Shown here one piece after another: positions 19,301-27,687 of a stretch of DNA of 64,000 nucleotides. How positions within the stretch are numbered: position 1 is the first letter of the stretch; each line of letters begins with the position of its first letter. The notes beneath the pieces were generated by a model. That model had not been told where the DNA came from. It made no database searches and saw only the letters and a list, made by a program, of their open reading frames with translations. Position numbers and translations under genes: made by a program. Source of the DNA: Candidatus Gastranaerophilales bacterium (lineage in GTDB: Bacteria > Cyanobacteriota > Vampirovibrionia > Gastranaerophilales > Gastranaerophilaceae); the NCBI GenBank assembly GCA_944325665.1, contig CALVAY010000002.1, positions 56,944 to 120,943 of the forward strand, written 5' to 3'.

Positions 19301-20944
19301 GCGGACAAACTTATAAATCCTTATTTAACATACCCTGTAAAAATTAAAGGCGAAACAATTCTAAAGGGAACACTGACAGGCGGTATAAATAATTACACTT
19401 TACAAGGTGCGCTAAAGCTGCCCAAAGAAACAGATTTATCATATATGGGTGCAAATATAGGTGATGATGAATATGAAAGAGAATTAAGCACAAAAATTAA
19501 TTTCAACAAAAATATCGCAAAAATCGACTTTGCAAGATTTATAAAATACATTCCTTCTCAAAACAATAAATCAACTCCTATGATTATGATTGACGCGAAG
19601 GGTAATATTTTCTCAAAAAACGGGGCAATTATTTTAGACAATTTTAAAGTTGCAACTCCAAATCCTACAAGCGCAAAACTGTTCAACATATTGTTTAAAA
19701 AATCCGTTTTAAAACAGGGGTTATTTACCTGCAATTTAACACTTAATAACAACGCCTTTAAGCCTGACGCCGTTGGTATGATTAAGTTTCAAAATATTAA
19801 TATGCCCCTATACAGCACAAAAATTAACGATATGGATTTAAACATAACAAAAGACACGATTTATGGCGTTATGAAGGGAACAAGCTTTGACTCGGATGTT
19901 GAAATTACGGCACAAGCAAAGAATAGTCCCGATTTCCCGATTGTACTAAAAACTTTGGATATTAAATCCAAAAAAACAAGTTTGTCGCAAATCTTTGATG
20001 CAATCGGGCAAATACCAAGAGTTTCAAGCGATATTGTCCCGGGGCAACCTATTATCTTTAAACCTCAAGATTTAATTATTCTAAAAGGCACTGCAAACGC
20101 TCAAGAAGTTGAGCTTTACAACATTCGAGCCACAAATCTTAAGAGTGAATTTTCAAGCCCCGAGGGCAATGTACTTAAAATTGATAATATGGACTTTGAC
20201 ATTGCGGGAGGAAGCATAAATTCCAAAGGCAGTTTTGACATCTCAAACTTAAACTTTGAACTTCACTCTTTTGTTAATGACTGTGATGCAAACCAAATCA
20301 GCAAAAGCACTCTGGGCTTAGAAAACCAAATATTCGGCCGAGGGGACGCAAAAATTATATTAAAAGGCAAAATTCCTCAAAATCCTGAAGATATTAAGAA
20401 TGTACAAGGCAAAGTTACTTTTGAAGTAAAAGACGGGAAAATGCCAAAACTTGGCTCACTAGAGTACCTTTTAAGGGCGGGAAATTTAATTAAAAGCGGA
20501 GTCTTGGGGCTTACGCTAAATAACGTTATAGAGGTTTTAACACCGTACAAAACGGGCGAATTTTCGTCAATAAAAGGTGGATTTTTGGTTAAAAACGGAG
20601 AAATAAGCTCGCTTGAAATATTTTCAAAGGGCAAAAACTTAAGTTTATTTATCTACGGAAACTACAATATTATCTCTGATGATGCCGATATTGAGGTTTT
20701 GGGCAGATTGTCCAAAAATGTAAGTAATGTCTTAGGCTCGGTAGGTAACACCTCTTTAAATACCATTTTAAGCGCCATAACGGGCAACAAAATAAAAGAG
20801 GGTGCAAAAGCACAAATTATTGAGAATATAAACAAAATTCCTTTAATAGAACTATCGGGGGATGATTATCGTTTATTTATGGCTAAAATAAAAGGGAAAC
20901 TAAATTCAGAAGATTATGTTAAAAGTTTCAACTGGTTAAATTAA
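16400..20944 (+). CDS. AsmA-like envelope protein, 1514 aa
   Basis: One N-terminal membrane anchor (AIIIFSTILIPLVLIYLFFG) is followed by about 1,450 residues of Lys/Asn/Asp-rich amphipathic strand repeats, as in the AsmA/YhdP/TamB group of lipid-bridging proteins. A recognisable AsmA-type C-terminal region lies near 1340-1440 (GKVTFEVKDGKMPKLGSLEYL, NLIKSGVLGLTLNNVIEVL), parallel to the end of the 1180-aa protein on the other side of the Ton operon. TATAAT at 16384-16389 is only ten bases before the ATG and no ribosome-binding site is visible, suggesting a very short leader. The gene is divergent from the secreted-protein/Ton operon, sharing a 99-base intergenic region. Confidence 0.8.
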   Translation: MQKIISHKKAIIIFSTILIPLVLIYLFFGNILNCFVKVQDIEKSVQEQTGLVLNLKDAGFKTTLNLCFLFKAKEIKVADDKGVEFFNVENFNIKIKILPLLLKKLNISHLAADKISVNIGRNKEGQFNIEKYLPKDKKLDLNLKSAKIDLKNSQLSFLDYKNSKKIDINILKLTIKDYKANKVIKLNSDVKYTIEDINTKKKYGSNLDIDLNLRFPLLSKLDRENTYIKINAENVDIEPFRQYINEFSPIKFSQLKGIASFRVDTQKEQKEKIFTLNSQIKNAAAKYDYQGKNGSYKLNGDINYSAKIKSSKDLIKIINSKLTSKDINIDILGDITKLKSKHPNLDLKISLANTKLYELVQPLPSGLVPYKTDIIKELKDCSADAKINGSLNLKGRLDKPKVLGKLVFDDITMFKKPEKFKLASANCEFVGDKVNVDVMVWGENSQYVKVYGVSEIYNKQAGEYSIISSDNVDLAFAHKYLIPVKKVIGFKLGPLPYMKIQGKGKINMKTSGTIYDAKVWGEFFGHGITASLEGLNCKLKDGTVEIVFDEKIVKIINTNAKINGGEFILSGQADDWGNLDIETKVLNIPSLNLLNIAKTSTIIKPYLGNINLDTITNAKGNCDFTLYLKGKSEDLEGLGFLDEILPYGEILLKNLNATLKPNINLNNINGKISYGEKYSANITSKLNNADVNISFDLEPNNKNLLDKNTKIKFNSDVSSKNLYYQDILELIKGQNYFGSEQIKLLIKNTPINRLNFKVDTNINAKGEIAADFKNIDPSKVHIKGAITPKNSEKSKNIYFKSGKILVQNSKVNLDNLSFDIFGSKIDINGYLDEIFKKPKANLSLLAKNVSFATVEAFIKNSDIKNLQKMLNDFEDFKGIINTEISVKNNKANGKTAFSDISLYNKKLALPLILKSGDIRYINNKIVVNALNFNYGNTPVYFSADLENYLSPRPKISAAFTTNLDEIAADKLINPYLTYPVKIKGETILKGTLTGGINNYTLQGALKLPKETDLSYMGANIGDDEYERELSTKINFNKNIAKIDFARFIKYIPSQNNKSTPMIMIDAKGNIFSKNGAIILDNFKVATPNPTSAKLFNILFKKSVLKQGLFTCNLTLNNNAFKPDAVGMIKFQNINMPLYSTKINDMDLNITKDTIYGVMKGTSFDSDVEITAQAKNSPDFPIVLKTLDIKSKKTSLSQIFDAIGQIPRVSSDIVPGQPIIFKPQDLIILKGTANAQEVELYNIRATNLKSEFSSPEGNVLKIDNMDFDIAGGSINSKGSFDISNLNFELHSFVNDCDANQISKSTLGLENQIFGRGDAKIILKGKIPQNPEDIKNVQGKVTFEVKDGKMPKLGSLEYLLRAGNLIKSGVLGLTLNNVIEVLTPYKTGEFSSIKGGFLVKNGEISSLEIFSKGKNLSLFIYGNYNIISDDADIEVLGRLSKNVSNVLGSVGNTSLNTILSAITGNKIKEGAKAQIIENINKIPLIELSGDDYRLFMAKIKGKLNSEDYVKSFNWLN

Positions 20945-21005
20945 AATTTACAAAGTTGAAAAATTACAAAATAAGTTATAAGATTTACTAAACAAAAGGT
21001 GAAAT

Positions 21006-21608
21006 ATGAAAAAATTATCATTATTTTTAGCAATATTATTTGTAAGCGTGCTTTGTACGGCCTGTATCAACAACATTGCCGTACAAGAGCTAAACAATAA
21101 AGCTCAGGAATACATGCAAAAGGGCGATGTTAAAAGCGCAATTTGCAGATTGGAATCAAGCGTTGACTTAGACGGAAGTATTTTTGAAACAAGATACAAT
21201 CTTGCCGTTGCTTACATCGAAGCCCAAGAGTTCCAAAAAGCTCAAAAAGAGCTTGAAGAAGCGCTCAAAATTGACCCCGAGTACGCTGACGCTTACTTTT
21301 CCCTTGCAATAGCTCAAGAAAACAATGCTCTTAAAGTTCTTGAAGAGGATGAAGACGAGCAGGAAGATATTGAGATTGTTGTGCAGGATAACGAACAAGA
21401 GGAAGTAGAAAACATAAGCAAAGAAGATGCGACTTATCTTGTAAAAACACTTGATGAAGCTATTAAATCATACAAAAAATATTTAGAGTTAAAACCGCAG
21501 TGCGAAGATAAAGAACAAGTCTTAAATCAAATTTCTTCACTTGAAGATACAATGACAAAATACGCACAAAAATATGAAATAGAAATTGAAAGCTCAAGCA
21601 AAGAATAA
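21006..21608 (+). CDS. TPR-repeat lipoprotein
   Basis: The 200-residue protein has a lipoprotein signal (LFLAILFVSVLCTAC, lipobox Cys about residue 20) followed by two to three TPR units (AQEYMQKGDVKSAICRLESS, RYNLAVAYIEAQEFQKAQKE, EALKIDPEYADAYFSLAIAQ) and an acidic segment (EDEDEQEDIEIV). TPR lipoproteins scaffold envelope complexes. Its stop overlaps the lgt start (TAATG at 21606-21610), so a lipoprotein and the enzyme that lipidates it are translationally coupled. AAAGGTGA serves as ribosome-binding site. Confidence 0.85.
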   Translation: MKKLSLFLAILFVSVLCTACINNIAVQELNNKAQEYMQKGDVKSAICRLESSVDLDGSIFETRYNLAVAYIEAQEFQKAQKELEEALKIDPEYADAYFSLAIAQENNALKVLEEDEDEQEDIEIVVQDNEQEEVENISKEDATYLVKTLDEAIKSYKKYLELKPQCEDKEQVLNQISSLEDTMTKYAQKYEIEIESSSKE

Positions 21609-22396
21609 TGTTTCACCCGCCCTTTAGTACAATTTTAACAATAAACGGCTACGAGCTAAAGATGTACGGCGTGGTAATTTTTCTTGCAATAATTGCAGCA
21701 ATTTATACAATTGATACGGTTTCAAAAAAGCTTTTAAAGTCAGTTAATCCGGACATCTTGATTGATATGTATCCGACGCTAATTATAAGCGGTATTATTG
21801 GCGCAAGGCTTTATTATGTTCTGTTAAATCAGTATTATTATTTTAAATACCCAAGCGAAATTTTGGCAATTTGGCATGGCGGTATATCAATTCACGGAGC
21901 TATTTTGGGTGGTCTTATTGCAGGTTTATTCTACCTAAAAAGACGCAACCTTCCTTTTTTAAATTACGCAGACGCTGTCTCTTTTGGTTTGTGTATTGGT
22001 CAAGCAATCGGTCGTTGGGGAAACTTTTTTAATCAAGAAGCTTTCGGGCTCCCGACGGATTTACCTTGGAAATTGTATATCGAGCCTATGTATAGACCAA
22101 ACGGCTATTTTAGTGAAAGCTACTATCATCCGACCTTTTTATATGAATCAATTTTTTGTTTTGTAATATTTTTAATTCTTCTTTTAATTGCAAAAAAAGT
22201 AAAAAATTTAAACTCGGGAGTTATTTTCTTTAGCTATTTAACCCTTTATTCAACAGGAAGATTTTTCATTGAAGGCTTAAGGCTTGATAGCGTTTTAGAC
22301 ATAAACGGTATCCCGATTGCCCGACTTGTAAGCGCTGTTATATTTATTTTGGGTATTTTAGGAATTATTTTTTGCACAAAAAAACGCCCGAATTAA
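21608..22396 (+). CDS. lgt: prolipoprotein diacylglyceryl transferase
   Basis: Lgt transfers diacylglycerol from phosphatidylglycerol to the lipobox cysteine, the first step of lipoprotein maturation, in the inner membrane. The 262 residues show about seven hydrophobic segments and the family motifs HGGISIHGAILGG (near residue 90) and the signature GRWGNFFNQE (near 136), plus YHPTFLYES and GRFFIEGLRLDS near the C-terminus. The start is set by the TAATG overlap with the TPR lipoprotein. The end of the gene forms part of the following terminator. Confidence 0.96.
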   Translation: MFHPPFSTILTINGYELKMYGVVIFLAIIAAIYTIDTVSKKLLKSVNPDILIDMYPTLIISGIIGARLYYVLLNQYYYFKYPSEILAIWHGGISIHGAILGGLIAGLFYLKRRNLPFLNYADAVSFGLCIGQAIGRWGNFFNQEAFGLPTDLPWKLYIEPMYRPNGYFSESYYHPTFLYESIFCFVIFLILLLIAKKVKNLNSGVIFFSYLTLYSTGRFFIEGLRLDSVLDINGIPIARLVSAVIFILGILGIIFCTKKRPN

Positions 22397-22408
22397 CGAG
22401 CGTTTTTA
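22382..22408. terminator. bidirectional terminator between lgt and gpmI
   Basis: The stem AAACGC-C-CG / CG-A-GCGTTT has an AATTAA loop and T runs on both strands (TTTTTATTTG on plus; a run of eight T on minus). It overlaps the last codons of lgt and lies 16 bases beyond the gpmI stop, serving both convergent genes. Confidence 0.8.
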
Positions 22409-22423
22409 TTTGTTTATTTTCTA

Positions 22424-23953
22424 TTAGTGCAATATCAAGCTTTCACCAGTCATCTCTGAAGGCTTTTTGATATTGAACAAGTCTAGAATTGTAGGTGCAA
22501 TATCGCAAAGTGCGCCCGATTCTTTTAGTTTAGCGTCTTTCATATCATTTGTAATTAAAATGAACGGAACAATATTTGTTGTGTGAGCTGTTTGAGGAGA
22601 ATTTGTCTGCTCATTAAACATCCACTCAGCGTTACCGTGATCAGCCGTTACAATCATCTCAACATTGTTCTCAAGAGCTTTTTGCGCAATTTTACCGACA
22701 CACTTGTCAACTGCTTCAACAGCACTTACGGCTGCGTCCATAACACCTGTATGACCAACCATATCAGGGTTTGCAAAGTTGACCAAAATAAAGCCGTATT
22801 CTTTATTATCCAATGCTTCAAGAACGTTATCGCAAACCTCATAAGCACTCATTTCAGGCTTTAGGTCATAAGTTGCAACTTTTGGCGATGCAACAAGTTT
22901 TCTTGACTCAAGTTTAAAGGGAACTTCTTCGCCACCGTTAAAGAAAAATGTAATGTGAGCATATTTTTCCGTTTCAGCGGTTCTGAATTCTTTAATGTTG
23001 TTATCATCTAAAACCTGTCCTAAAATGTTTTGCATTTTTTCAGGCTTAAAGGCAACAGGCAAGGGTAGGGTTTCGTCATATTGTGTCATACAAACATAAT
23101 ACAAATTATCTCTTACCGCTTTGCGTTCAAATCCGCTAAAATCCTTAAGGGCAACTGCGCTTGTTATTTCTCTTGCTCTATCAGGTCTGTAATTGAAGAA
23201 AATAACAGCGTCGTTATCTGAAATTCTCTTTCCGCCAACTACAACCGGCTCAACAAATTCATCGTTTTTGCCGTTTTCATATGACTTTTTAAGTCCTTCA
23301 AGAGCACTTTGAGCAGTATTTCCTTCGCCAAATAATAAAGCATTGTATGCTTTTTCAACTCTTTCCCAGCGTTTATCCCTGTCCATTACCCAATATCTAC
23401 CTATAACAGAAGCAATTTTAGGAAGATTATATTGGCTTAAAGTGTCTTCGATTTCTTGTAAAAATTCGCCTGCGCTTTGAGGAGGAGTATCTCTGCCGTC
23501 TAAAAATGCGTGCACATAAACATCTTTTAGCCCCTTATCCGCTGCAAGTTTAATAAGCGCTTTAAGGTGGTCAATTGAGCTATGAACACCGCCTGTTGAA
23601 ACAAGACCGTAAATATGAAGTGAAGAATTATTTTTCTTAACGTGATTAATTGCGTTTAAAAATTCTTCATTTTCAAAAAATACGCCGTCTTTAATTGCTT
23701 TATTTATTCTTGTTAATTCTTGGTAAACAATTCTTCCTGCACCAATATTCAAGTGTCCGACTTCAGAATTACCCATTTGTCCTTCAGGTAAGCCAACAAA
23801 GTTGCCGTCAGCATGGATAGTTGTGTGAGGCATTGTTGAAATATAATTATCATAGTTTGGAGTTTTTCCGACTTGTATGGCGTTATATTTTTTATCTGCA
23901 CTAATGCCCCAGCCATCAAGGATGCATAGCAGAACACGTTTTTGATTTTCCAT
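22424..23953 (-). CDS. gpmI: 2,3-bisphosphoglycerate-independent phosphoglycerate mutase
   Basis: GpmI interconverts 3- and 2-phosphoglycerate in glycolysis, using two Mn ions and a phosphoserine intermediate. The 509-residue length is typical. LCILDGWG near the N-terminus gives the first metal Asp, QMGNSEVGH carries the catalytic Ser63, and FLDGRDTPPQSA, YRPDRAREI and IVTADHGNAE are further alkaline-phosphatase-superfamily metal and substrate motifs. An upstream in-frame start at 24016 would run into the divergent gene; the ATG at 23953 has GAGAGGA at 23962-23968 and is preferred. It is divergent from the frameshifted glycosyltransferase gene. Confidence 0.96.
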   Translation of the reverse strand: MENQKRVLLCILDGWGISADKKYNAIQVGKTPNYDNYISTMPHTTIHADGNFVGLPEGQMGNSEVGHLNIGAGRIVYQELTRINKAIKDGVFFENEEFLNAINHVKKNNSSLHIYGLVSTGGVHSSIDHLKALIKLAADKGLKDVYVHAFLDGRDTPPQSAGEFLQEIEDTLSQYNLPKIASVIGRYWVMDRDKRWERVEKAYNALLFGEGNTAQSALEGLKKSYENGKNDEFVEPVVVGGKRISDNDAVIFFNYRPDRAREITSAVALKDFSGFERKAVRDNLYYVCMTQYDETLPLPVAFKPEKMQNILGQVLDDNNIKEFRTAETEKYAHITFFFNGGEEVPFKLESRKLVASPKVATYDLKPEMSAYEVCDNVLEALDNKEYGFILVNFANPDMVGHTGVMDAAVSAVEAVDKCVGKIAQKALENNVEMIVTADHGNAEWMFNEQTNSPQTAHTTNIVPFILITNDMKDAKLKESGALCDIAPTILDLFNIKKPSEMTGESLILH

Positions 23954-23974
23954 AATTTTATCCTCTCTTTGTGT

Positions 23975-24002
23975 TTGATAATAGCACAAAAATATGTATA
24001 AT
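23975..24002 (+). promoter_or_regulatory. promoter with leaderless geometry
   Basis: TTGATA (23975-23980), a 16-base spacer and a perfect TATAAT (23997-24002) precede the ATG at 24009 by only six bases. The expected transcription start falls on the ATG itself, so the mRNA would be leaderless. Confidence 0.7.
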
Positions 24003-24008
24003 ACGAAA

Positions 24009-25299
24009 ATGAGCAAAGAAAAAATTAAATTACTGTTTGATATACAAAGTTGTGTTAATTTTTACATAAAAGACTACAGAAGAAGCGGTATTTTTTTTTA
24101 ACACATACAATATACTTGCAGAGCTTTCAAAATATGAAGATTTAGATATTTACGTTTTTTCCGATTACATAAATGCGTATTCATGTAAATACTTTGTCAA
24201 ACGGAATAAAGAGTTAAAAAACTTAAAAACCTTGCCGAATTGTCCGATAATTTCATACATTTATTTTTTGTGCCTAAAGTTGAGTGATAAATTCAAAAAA
24301 AACACAAGCAAGGATAAATTGCACAAAAAAATAATCAGATTTATGGCAAACAGAATAAAACATTTAATAAGATTATTAAAACTTGAAGAAAAAAATTATA
24401 TTAAAAATATAAATGAGTATGATGCAATACTATTTACATTTTTACCGCCAAATAAAGCTTTGGATAAGAAACTGGATAAAATCAAAAAATGTTTATATAT
24501 ATACGATTTAATACCCTTTGTTTGTGCAAAAGATTTTAAAACAATGGACAGGGAAAAATTCAAAAAAATAGTAGAATACGCCGAAAGAGCAGATTTATGT
24601 TTTGCAATCTCAAACCATACCAAGGAAGATCTTCTTAAATGCAATCCAAAAGTTAAGGCTGATAATGTCAAAGTAGGGTATCTGGGAGTAAATTCTAATT
24701 TTAGAAAAATTTGCAATACGGAAATTATCGGTCAAATTAAACAGAAATATAAAATACCCAACGACAAAAAAATTGCACTAACTGTAGGCAATATAGAAGA
24801 GAGAAAAAATTTACTCTTTACTGTTAATAACTTTATTAGATTTATTGAAAAAAATAAAATTACCGACTTAATTCTAGTAATTGCCGGTGCAACAATGCAC
24901 AATAATGTTCTTGATATTATTAAAGAACAAGGTGAAAAAAATCCTAATTACATATACATTACAGGATATATAGACGATAACGACATGGCAGGATTATACT
25001 CAATGTCAGACTTTTTTGTATATCCTTCCTTATATGAAGGCTTTGGACTGCCGGTGCTTGAAGCGATGAGCTGCGGTTGTCCGGTTGTAACATCAAATAC
25101 TACATCACTGCCGGAAGTAATTGGTGATGCCGGCATACAAATTAATCCTAAAAGCAATGAACAAATGCAGGAAGCACTTAGCGAGATGTATTATAATGAA
25201 AACCTCAGAAAGGAATACATTGAAAAAGGATACAAGAGGGTAAAGATGTTTTCTTGGGAAAAATGTGCAAAAATAGTGTATGAAAATATAAAAAAATAG
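24009..25299 (+). pseudogene. GT4 family glycosyltransferase, frameshifted at a T9 tract
   Basis: The first frame from ATG 24009 (MSKEKIKLLFDIQ...YRRSGIFF) hits TAA at 24099-24101 inside a run of nine T (24091-24099). Reading continues in the +1 frame as TYNILAELSKYEDLDIYVFS and runs without interruption to 25299. With eight T the whole would be one protein of about 429 residues. The C-terminal GT-B half has the GT4 donor site (EGFGLPVLEAMSCGCPVV, then LPEVIGDAG) and VGNIEERKN at the domain start. As given, the N-terminal Rossmann domain is cut off. A start at ATG 24232 would give only a partial acceptor domain. The tract could be a phase-variation switch, a transcriptional-slippage site, a fixed mutation or a sequencing error. 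Confidence 0.8.
24091..24099 (+). repeat. poly-T tract (T9) causing a frameshift
   Basis: Nine consecutive T within the glycosyltransferase coding region. Eight (or eleven) T would restore the reading frame across 24090-24103. Confidence 0.85.
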
Positions 25300-25370
25300 A
25301 CCTTTAGATTGATACAATTTTATTCTAAATATTGCATACTATACATGTGAATGAATAAGGACTTGGGAAA

Positions 25371-25703
25371 ATGCTGGATAGAATATCAAATGATCACAGC
25401 GAAGCAATATCACAAAGTAACATAGGTAGAATTTCATCTTTAGGAGTTTCAAACCCCTATAATACTAATGATAACAGCTTATTTGTAGATGAGTCAAACA
25501 TATCTGATGCTGCAATTAAATTGTACGAAAGAGAGCAAGATGTTAAAAAATTCACCAAACTTGCCTTAAGTGATGAAGATGATAAAAGTGCAGACGCCCT
25601 TGTTGTTTCAAAAGCAATGAATGGCGAAATATCAATTGATGATAATGATGCACTGTTTGACCTTCTTTCAAATGAAGATTTTCTAAATGAAATTGCATCA
25701 TAA
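25371..25703 (+). CDS. small acidic unknown protein
   Basis: The 110-residue protein is acidic (rich in Asp, Ser and Asn), without membrane segments or cysteines, and unrecognised. The N-terminus is polar (SNDHSEAISQSNIGRISSLG); the rest is probably helical with repeated short acidic motifs (LSDEDDKSAD, ISIDDNDALFDLLSNED). GGGA lies just before the ATG. It overlaps the next gene by 17 bases, so the two are probably cotranscribed. I cannot suggest a function. Confidence 0.6.
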   Translation: MLDRISNDHSEAISQSNIGRISSLGVSNPYNTNDNSLFVDESNISDAAIKLYEREQDVKKFTKLALSDEDDKSADALVVSKAMNGEISIDDNDALFDLLSNEDFLNEIAS

Positions 25704-26148
25704 ACTGTTTGAAAAAATAAAGCGCTTTTACCACCTTAAGATTTTAAAAAGGAAATATTACCGCAGCGGAAAATGTAACTGTTGCGGGCGTTGTTGTGAA
25801 AAAATTTACGTAAAGCACGGTAAAAATATCATCAAAGACGAAGATTTATTTTATAAACTTCAAAAAATGCATCATTTCTACAATGATTTGGAAGTAATAG
25901 GCAAGGACGATACAGGACTTGTTTTTAAATGTAAAAATTTAGACTGCGAAACAAGACTTTGCAAAAATCATAAGAACAGAGATAAAATTTGCAGAAATTA
26001 TCCCCAAGAAGAAATTTTCTCAATGGGAGCGGAGTTAAGTGAAAATTGCGGTTATAAATTCACGCCAATTGTCCCATTTAGCGAAGTTTTTGACAAGGTT
26101 TTAAAATCTAAAGATAAAAACACGCAAAATAAGTTTTTTATTGATTGA
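25687..26148 (+). CDS. YkgJ-type cysteine cluster protein
   Basis: The 153 residues contain CNCCGRCCEK (residues about 31-40) plus further cysteines in KCKNLDCETRLCKNH and ICRNYP. This is the pattern of the YkgJ/CxxCxxCC zinc- or iron-chelating family (UPF0153). The metal and role are not established. The N-terminus is basic. It overlaps the preceding gene by 17 bases and the convergent folP by 11 bases (stop TGA at 26146-26148), with no terminator between them. Confidence 0.75.
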   Translation: MKLHHKLFEKIKRFYHLKILKRKYYRSGKCNCCGRCCEKIYVKHGKNIIKDEDLFYKLQKMHHFYNDLEVIGKDDTGLVFKCKNLDCETRLCKNHKNRDKICRNYPQEEIFSMGAELSENCGYKFTPIVPFSEVFDKVLKSKDKNTQNKFFID

Positions 26149-27280
26149 AAAGTTTGCCAAAGTTAAAAGCTGTCAGGTTTTTTTTAATGTCGTGGACTCG
26201 AATATAATCAATTCCTAAGGACGCGAACCAAAAAGTAGTTAGAGCAGTAATTTCATCCGCATCTTTTGGCGAATTGGCATTTATAATATGTTGTAAAAAT
26301 CTTTTTCTTGAAACACCGCATAAAATCTCACATCCAAGAGATTTAAATTCTTCAATTCTCTCTAAAAGTTCTAAGTTCTGCTCATCATTTTTTGCAAAAC
26401 CAAAGCCGACATCAACAATAATATTTTCTTTTTTTATGCCTGCCAACAGCGCTTCATCCACTCTTTTTTTAAGCTCAAAATATACTTCATCAACCACGTT
26501 TTTATATTCGCAAAAATCATCCATATCAAAAGGATTAGAGCGAGAGTGCATAATTACGACTTTTTTGTCATATTGCGCAAGAATATCTTTCATTTTTGGG
26601 TCATAAGTTAACCCGGAAACGTCATTTATTATATCAACGCCTAAATCAAGCATCAGCTTTGCCGTTTTTGAATTTCTTGTATCAACGCTAATTAAAACAT
26701 GCGGATAGTTTTTCTTTAAATAAGTAACAACAGGCTCAAGCTTTGAAATTTCATCTTCAACATTAATCGGGTTTGATTTTGGTTTTGTGCTTTCAGCGCC
26801 AATATCAAGCATTTTAGCACCCGAGTTTATAAGTTTTTGTGCCTGATTAACAGCGTCGTCAAACTCGTAAAATTCGCCGCCGTCAGAAAAAGAGTTTTTT
26901 GTTAAATTTAAAATTCCAACCAGCTTAGGGCTTCTTTTTTTATCAAAATTTTTTAACTGCTCAACAATCTCATCAGAAATTTTTGAGAGCGAAAAAGGCT
27001 GCTTCCTCAACTTTTTTGAAACTTCTTCAAGTTGAGAAATTGTACCCGATAAAACACAATCGCTATATTCAACTCTAGAATCAATTGCGTGCCTGTGAAT
27101 TGCACAATCACAGTCAGAGGAAAGAGCCGTTTGCTTTAAAATATTTGCACAAACAGGTTTAAGAGAAAAAATTTTTAAGTTTAAAAATTTATGCTTTTTA
27201 AGCCCTGCGCTAAGGTAGGAAGGGTCAAAACCGACGTTTGATATTTCTTTTTCTATAAAGTTTTTTGAAATAAATTTCAT
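26138..27280 (-). CDS. folP: dihydropteroate synthase with N-terminal extension
   Basis: FolP condenses the pterin pyrophosphate with p-aminobenzoate in folate synthesis and is the sulfonamide target. The core from about residue 117 has LVGILNLTKNSFSDGG, AKMLDIGAESTKP, INDVSG, DVGFGFAKNDEQNLELL and CGVSRKRFL. Ahead of it is an extension of about 115 residues containing VCANILKQTALSSDCDCAIH, which resembles the extra N-terminal domain of Helicobacter/Campylobacter FolP (AANILKQ-type motif), from memory of that family. I start at ATG 27280; the longer in-frame start at 27376 would overlap rplY. No ribosome-binding site is visible. It overlaps the convergent YkgJ gene by 11 bases. Confidence 0.92.
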   Translation of the reverse strand: MKFISKNFIEKEISNVGFDPSYLSAGLKKHKFLNLKIFSLKPVCANILKQTALSSDCDCAIHRHAIDSRVEYSDCVLSGTISQLEEVSKKLRKQPFSLSKISDEIVEQLKNFDKKRSPKLVGILNLTKNSFSDGGEFYEFDDAVNQAQKLINSGAKMLDIGAESTKPKSNPINVEDEISKLEPVVTYLKKNYPHVLISVDTRNSKTAKLMLDLGVDIINDVSGLTYDPKMKDILAQYDKKVVIMHSRSNPFDMDDFCEYKNVVDEVYFELKKRVDEALLAGIKKENIIVDVGFGFAKNDEQNLELLERIEEFKSLGCEILCGVSRKRFLQHIINANSPKDADEITALTTFWFASLGIDYIRVHDIKKNLTAFNFGKLFNQ

Positions 27281-27287
27281 GATAAAA

Positions 27288-27315
27288 TTGCATTTTAGTA
27301 TTTTGCACATATAAT
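27288..27315 (+). promoter_or_regulatory. promoter of rplY
   Basis: TTGCAT (27288-27293), a 16-base spacer and TATAAT (27310-27315), with a second overlapping TATAAT at 27315-27320. The leader of about 30 bases contains TTAGGAGAAAA as ribosome-binding site before the ATG at 27354. Confidence 0.65.
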
Positions 27316-27353
27316 ATAATAACACTAAAGTAATTAAATTAGGAGAAAATAAA

Positions 27354-27641
27354 ATGGCACAAGCAACCATCATCAAATTAAATGCTCAAGAGCGTGAAGC
27401 AGACAAAAACCCACGTCAACTAAGAGCTTCAGGCTTTATCCCTGCAACTGTTTACGGTAAAGGTATGGATTCAAAAAATATTCAAGTTAACGCTCATGAA
27501 TTTGAAATGACTTCAAGAGGCAACTTGGACGCTACTTTTGAATTAGCCATAGGTAAAGAAAAATTCAACGTTGTAATTCAAGAAATTCAAAAAAACTACT
27601 CAACAAATACCGTTTTGAATATTGAATTTAAACTTGCGTAA
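27354..27641 (+). CDS. rplY: 50S ribosomal protein bL25, short form
   Basis: bL25 binds 5S rRNA. The 95 residues match the short form: QEREADKNPRQLRASGFIPA, then TVYGKGMDSKNIQVNAHEF, and a strand-rich remainder ending FKLA. The CTC-type C-terminal domain of longer homologues is absent. A good AGGAGAAAA ribosome-binding site, a strong promoter and a following terminator point to a single-gene, highly expressed unit. Confidence 0.93.
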   Translation: MAQATIIKLNAQEREADKNPRQLRASGFIPATVYGKGMDSKNIQVNAHEFEMTSRGNLDATFELAIGKEKFNVVIQEIQKNYSTNTVLNIEFKLA

Positions 27642-27660
27642 GTTTTTAAAAACAAAATTA

Positions 27661-27687
27661 AAGCCGCCAATATGGCGGCTTTTTTTA
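27661..27687 (+). terminator. intrinsic terminator of rplY
   Basis: Inverted repeat AAGCCGCC / GGCGGCTT with a short AATAT-type loop, followed by TTTTTTT. It lies 20 bases after the rplY stop and overlaps the stop of the convergent small gene. Confidence 0.9.
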
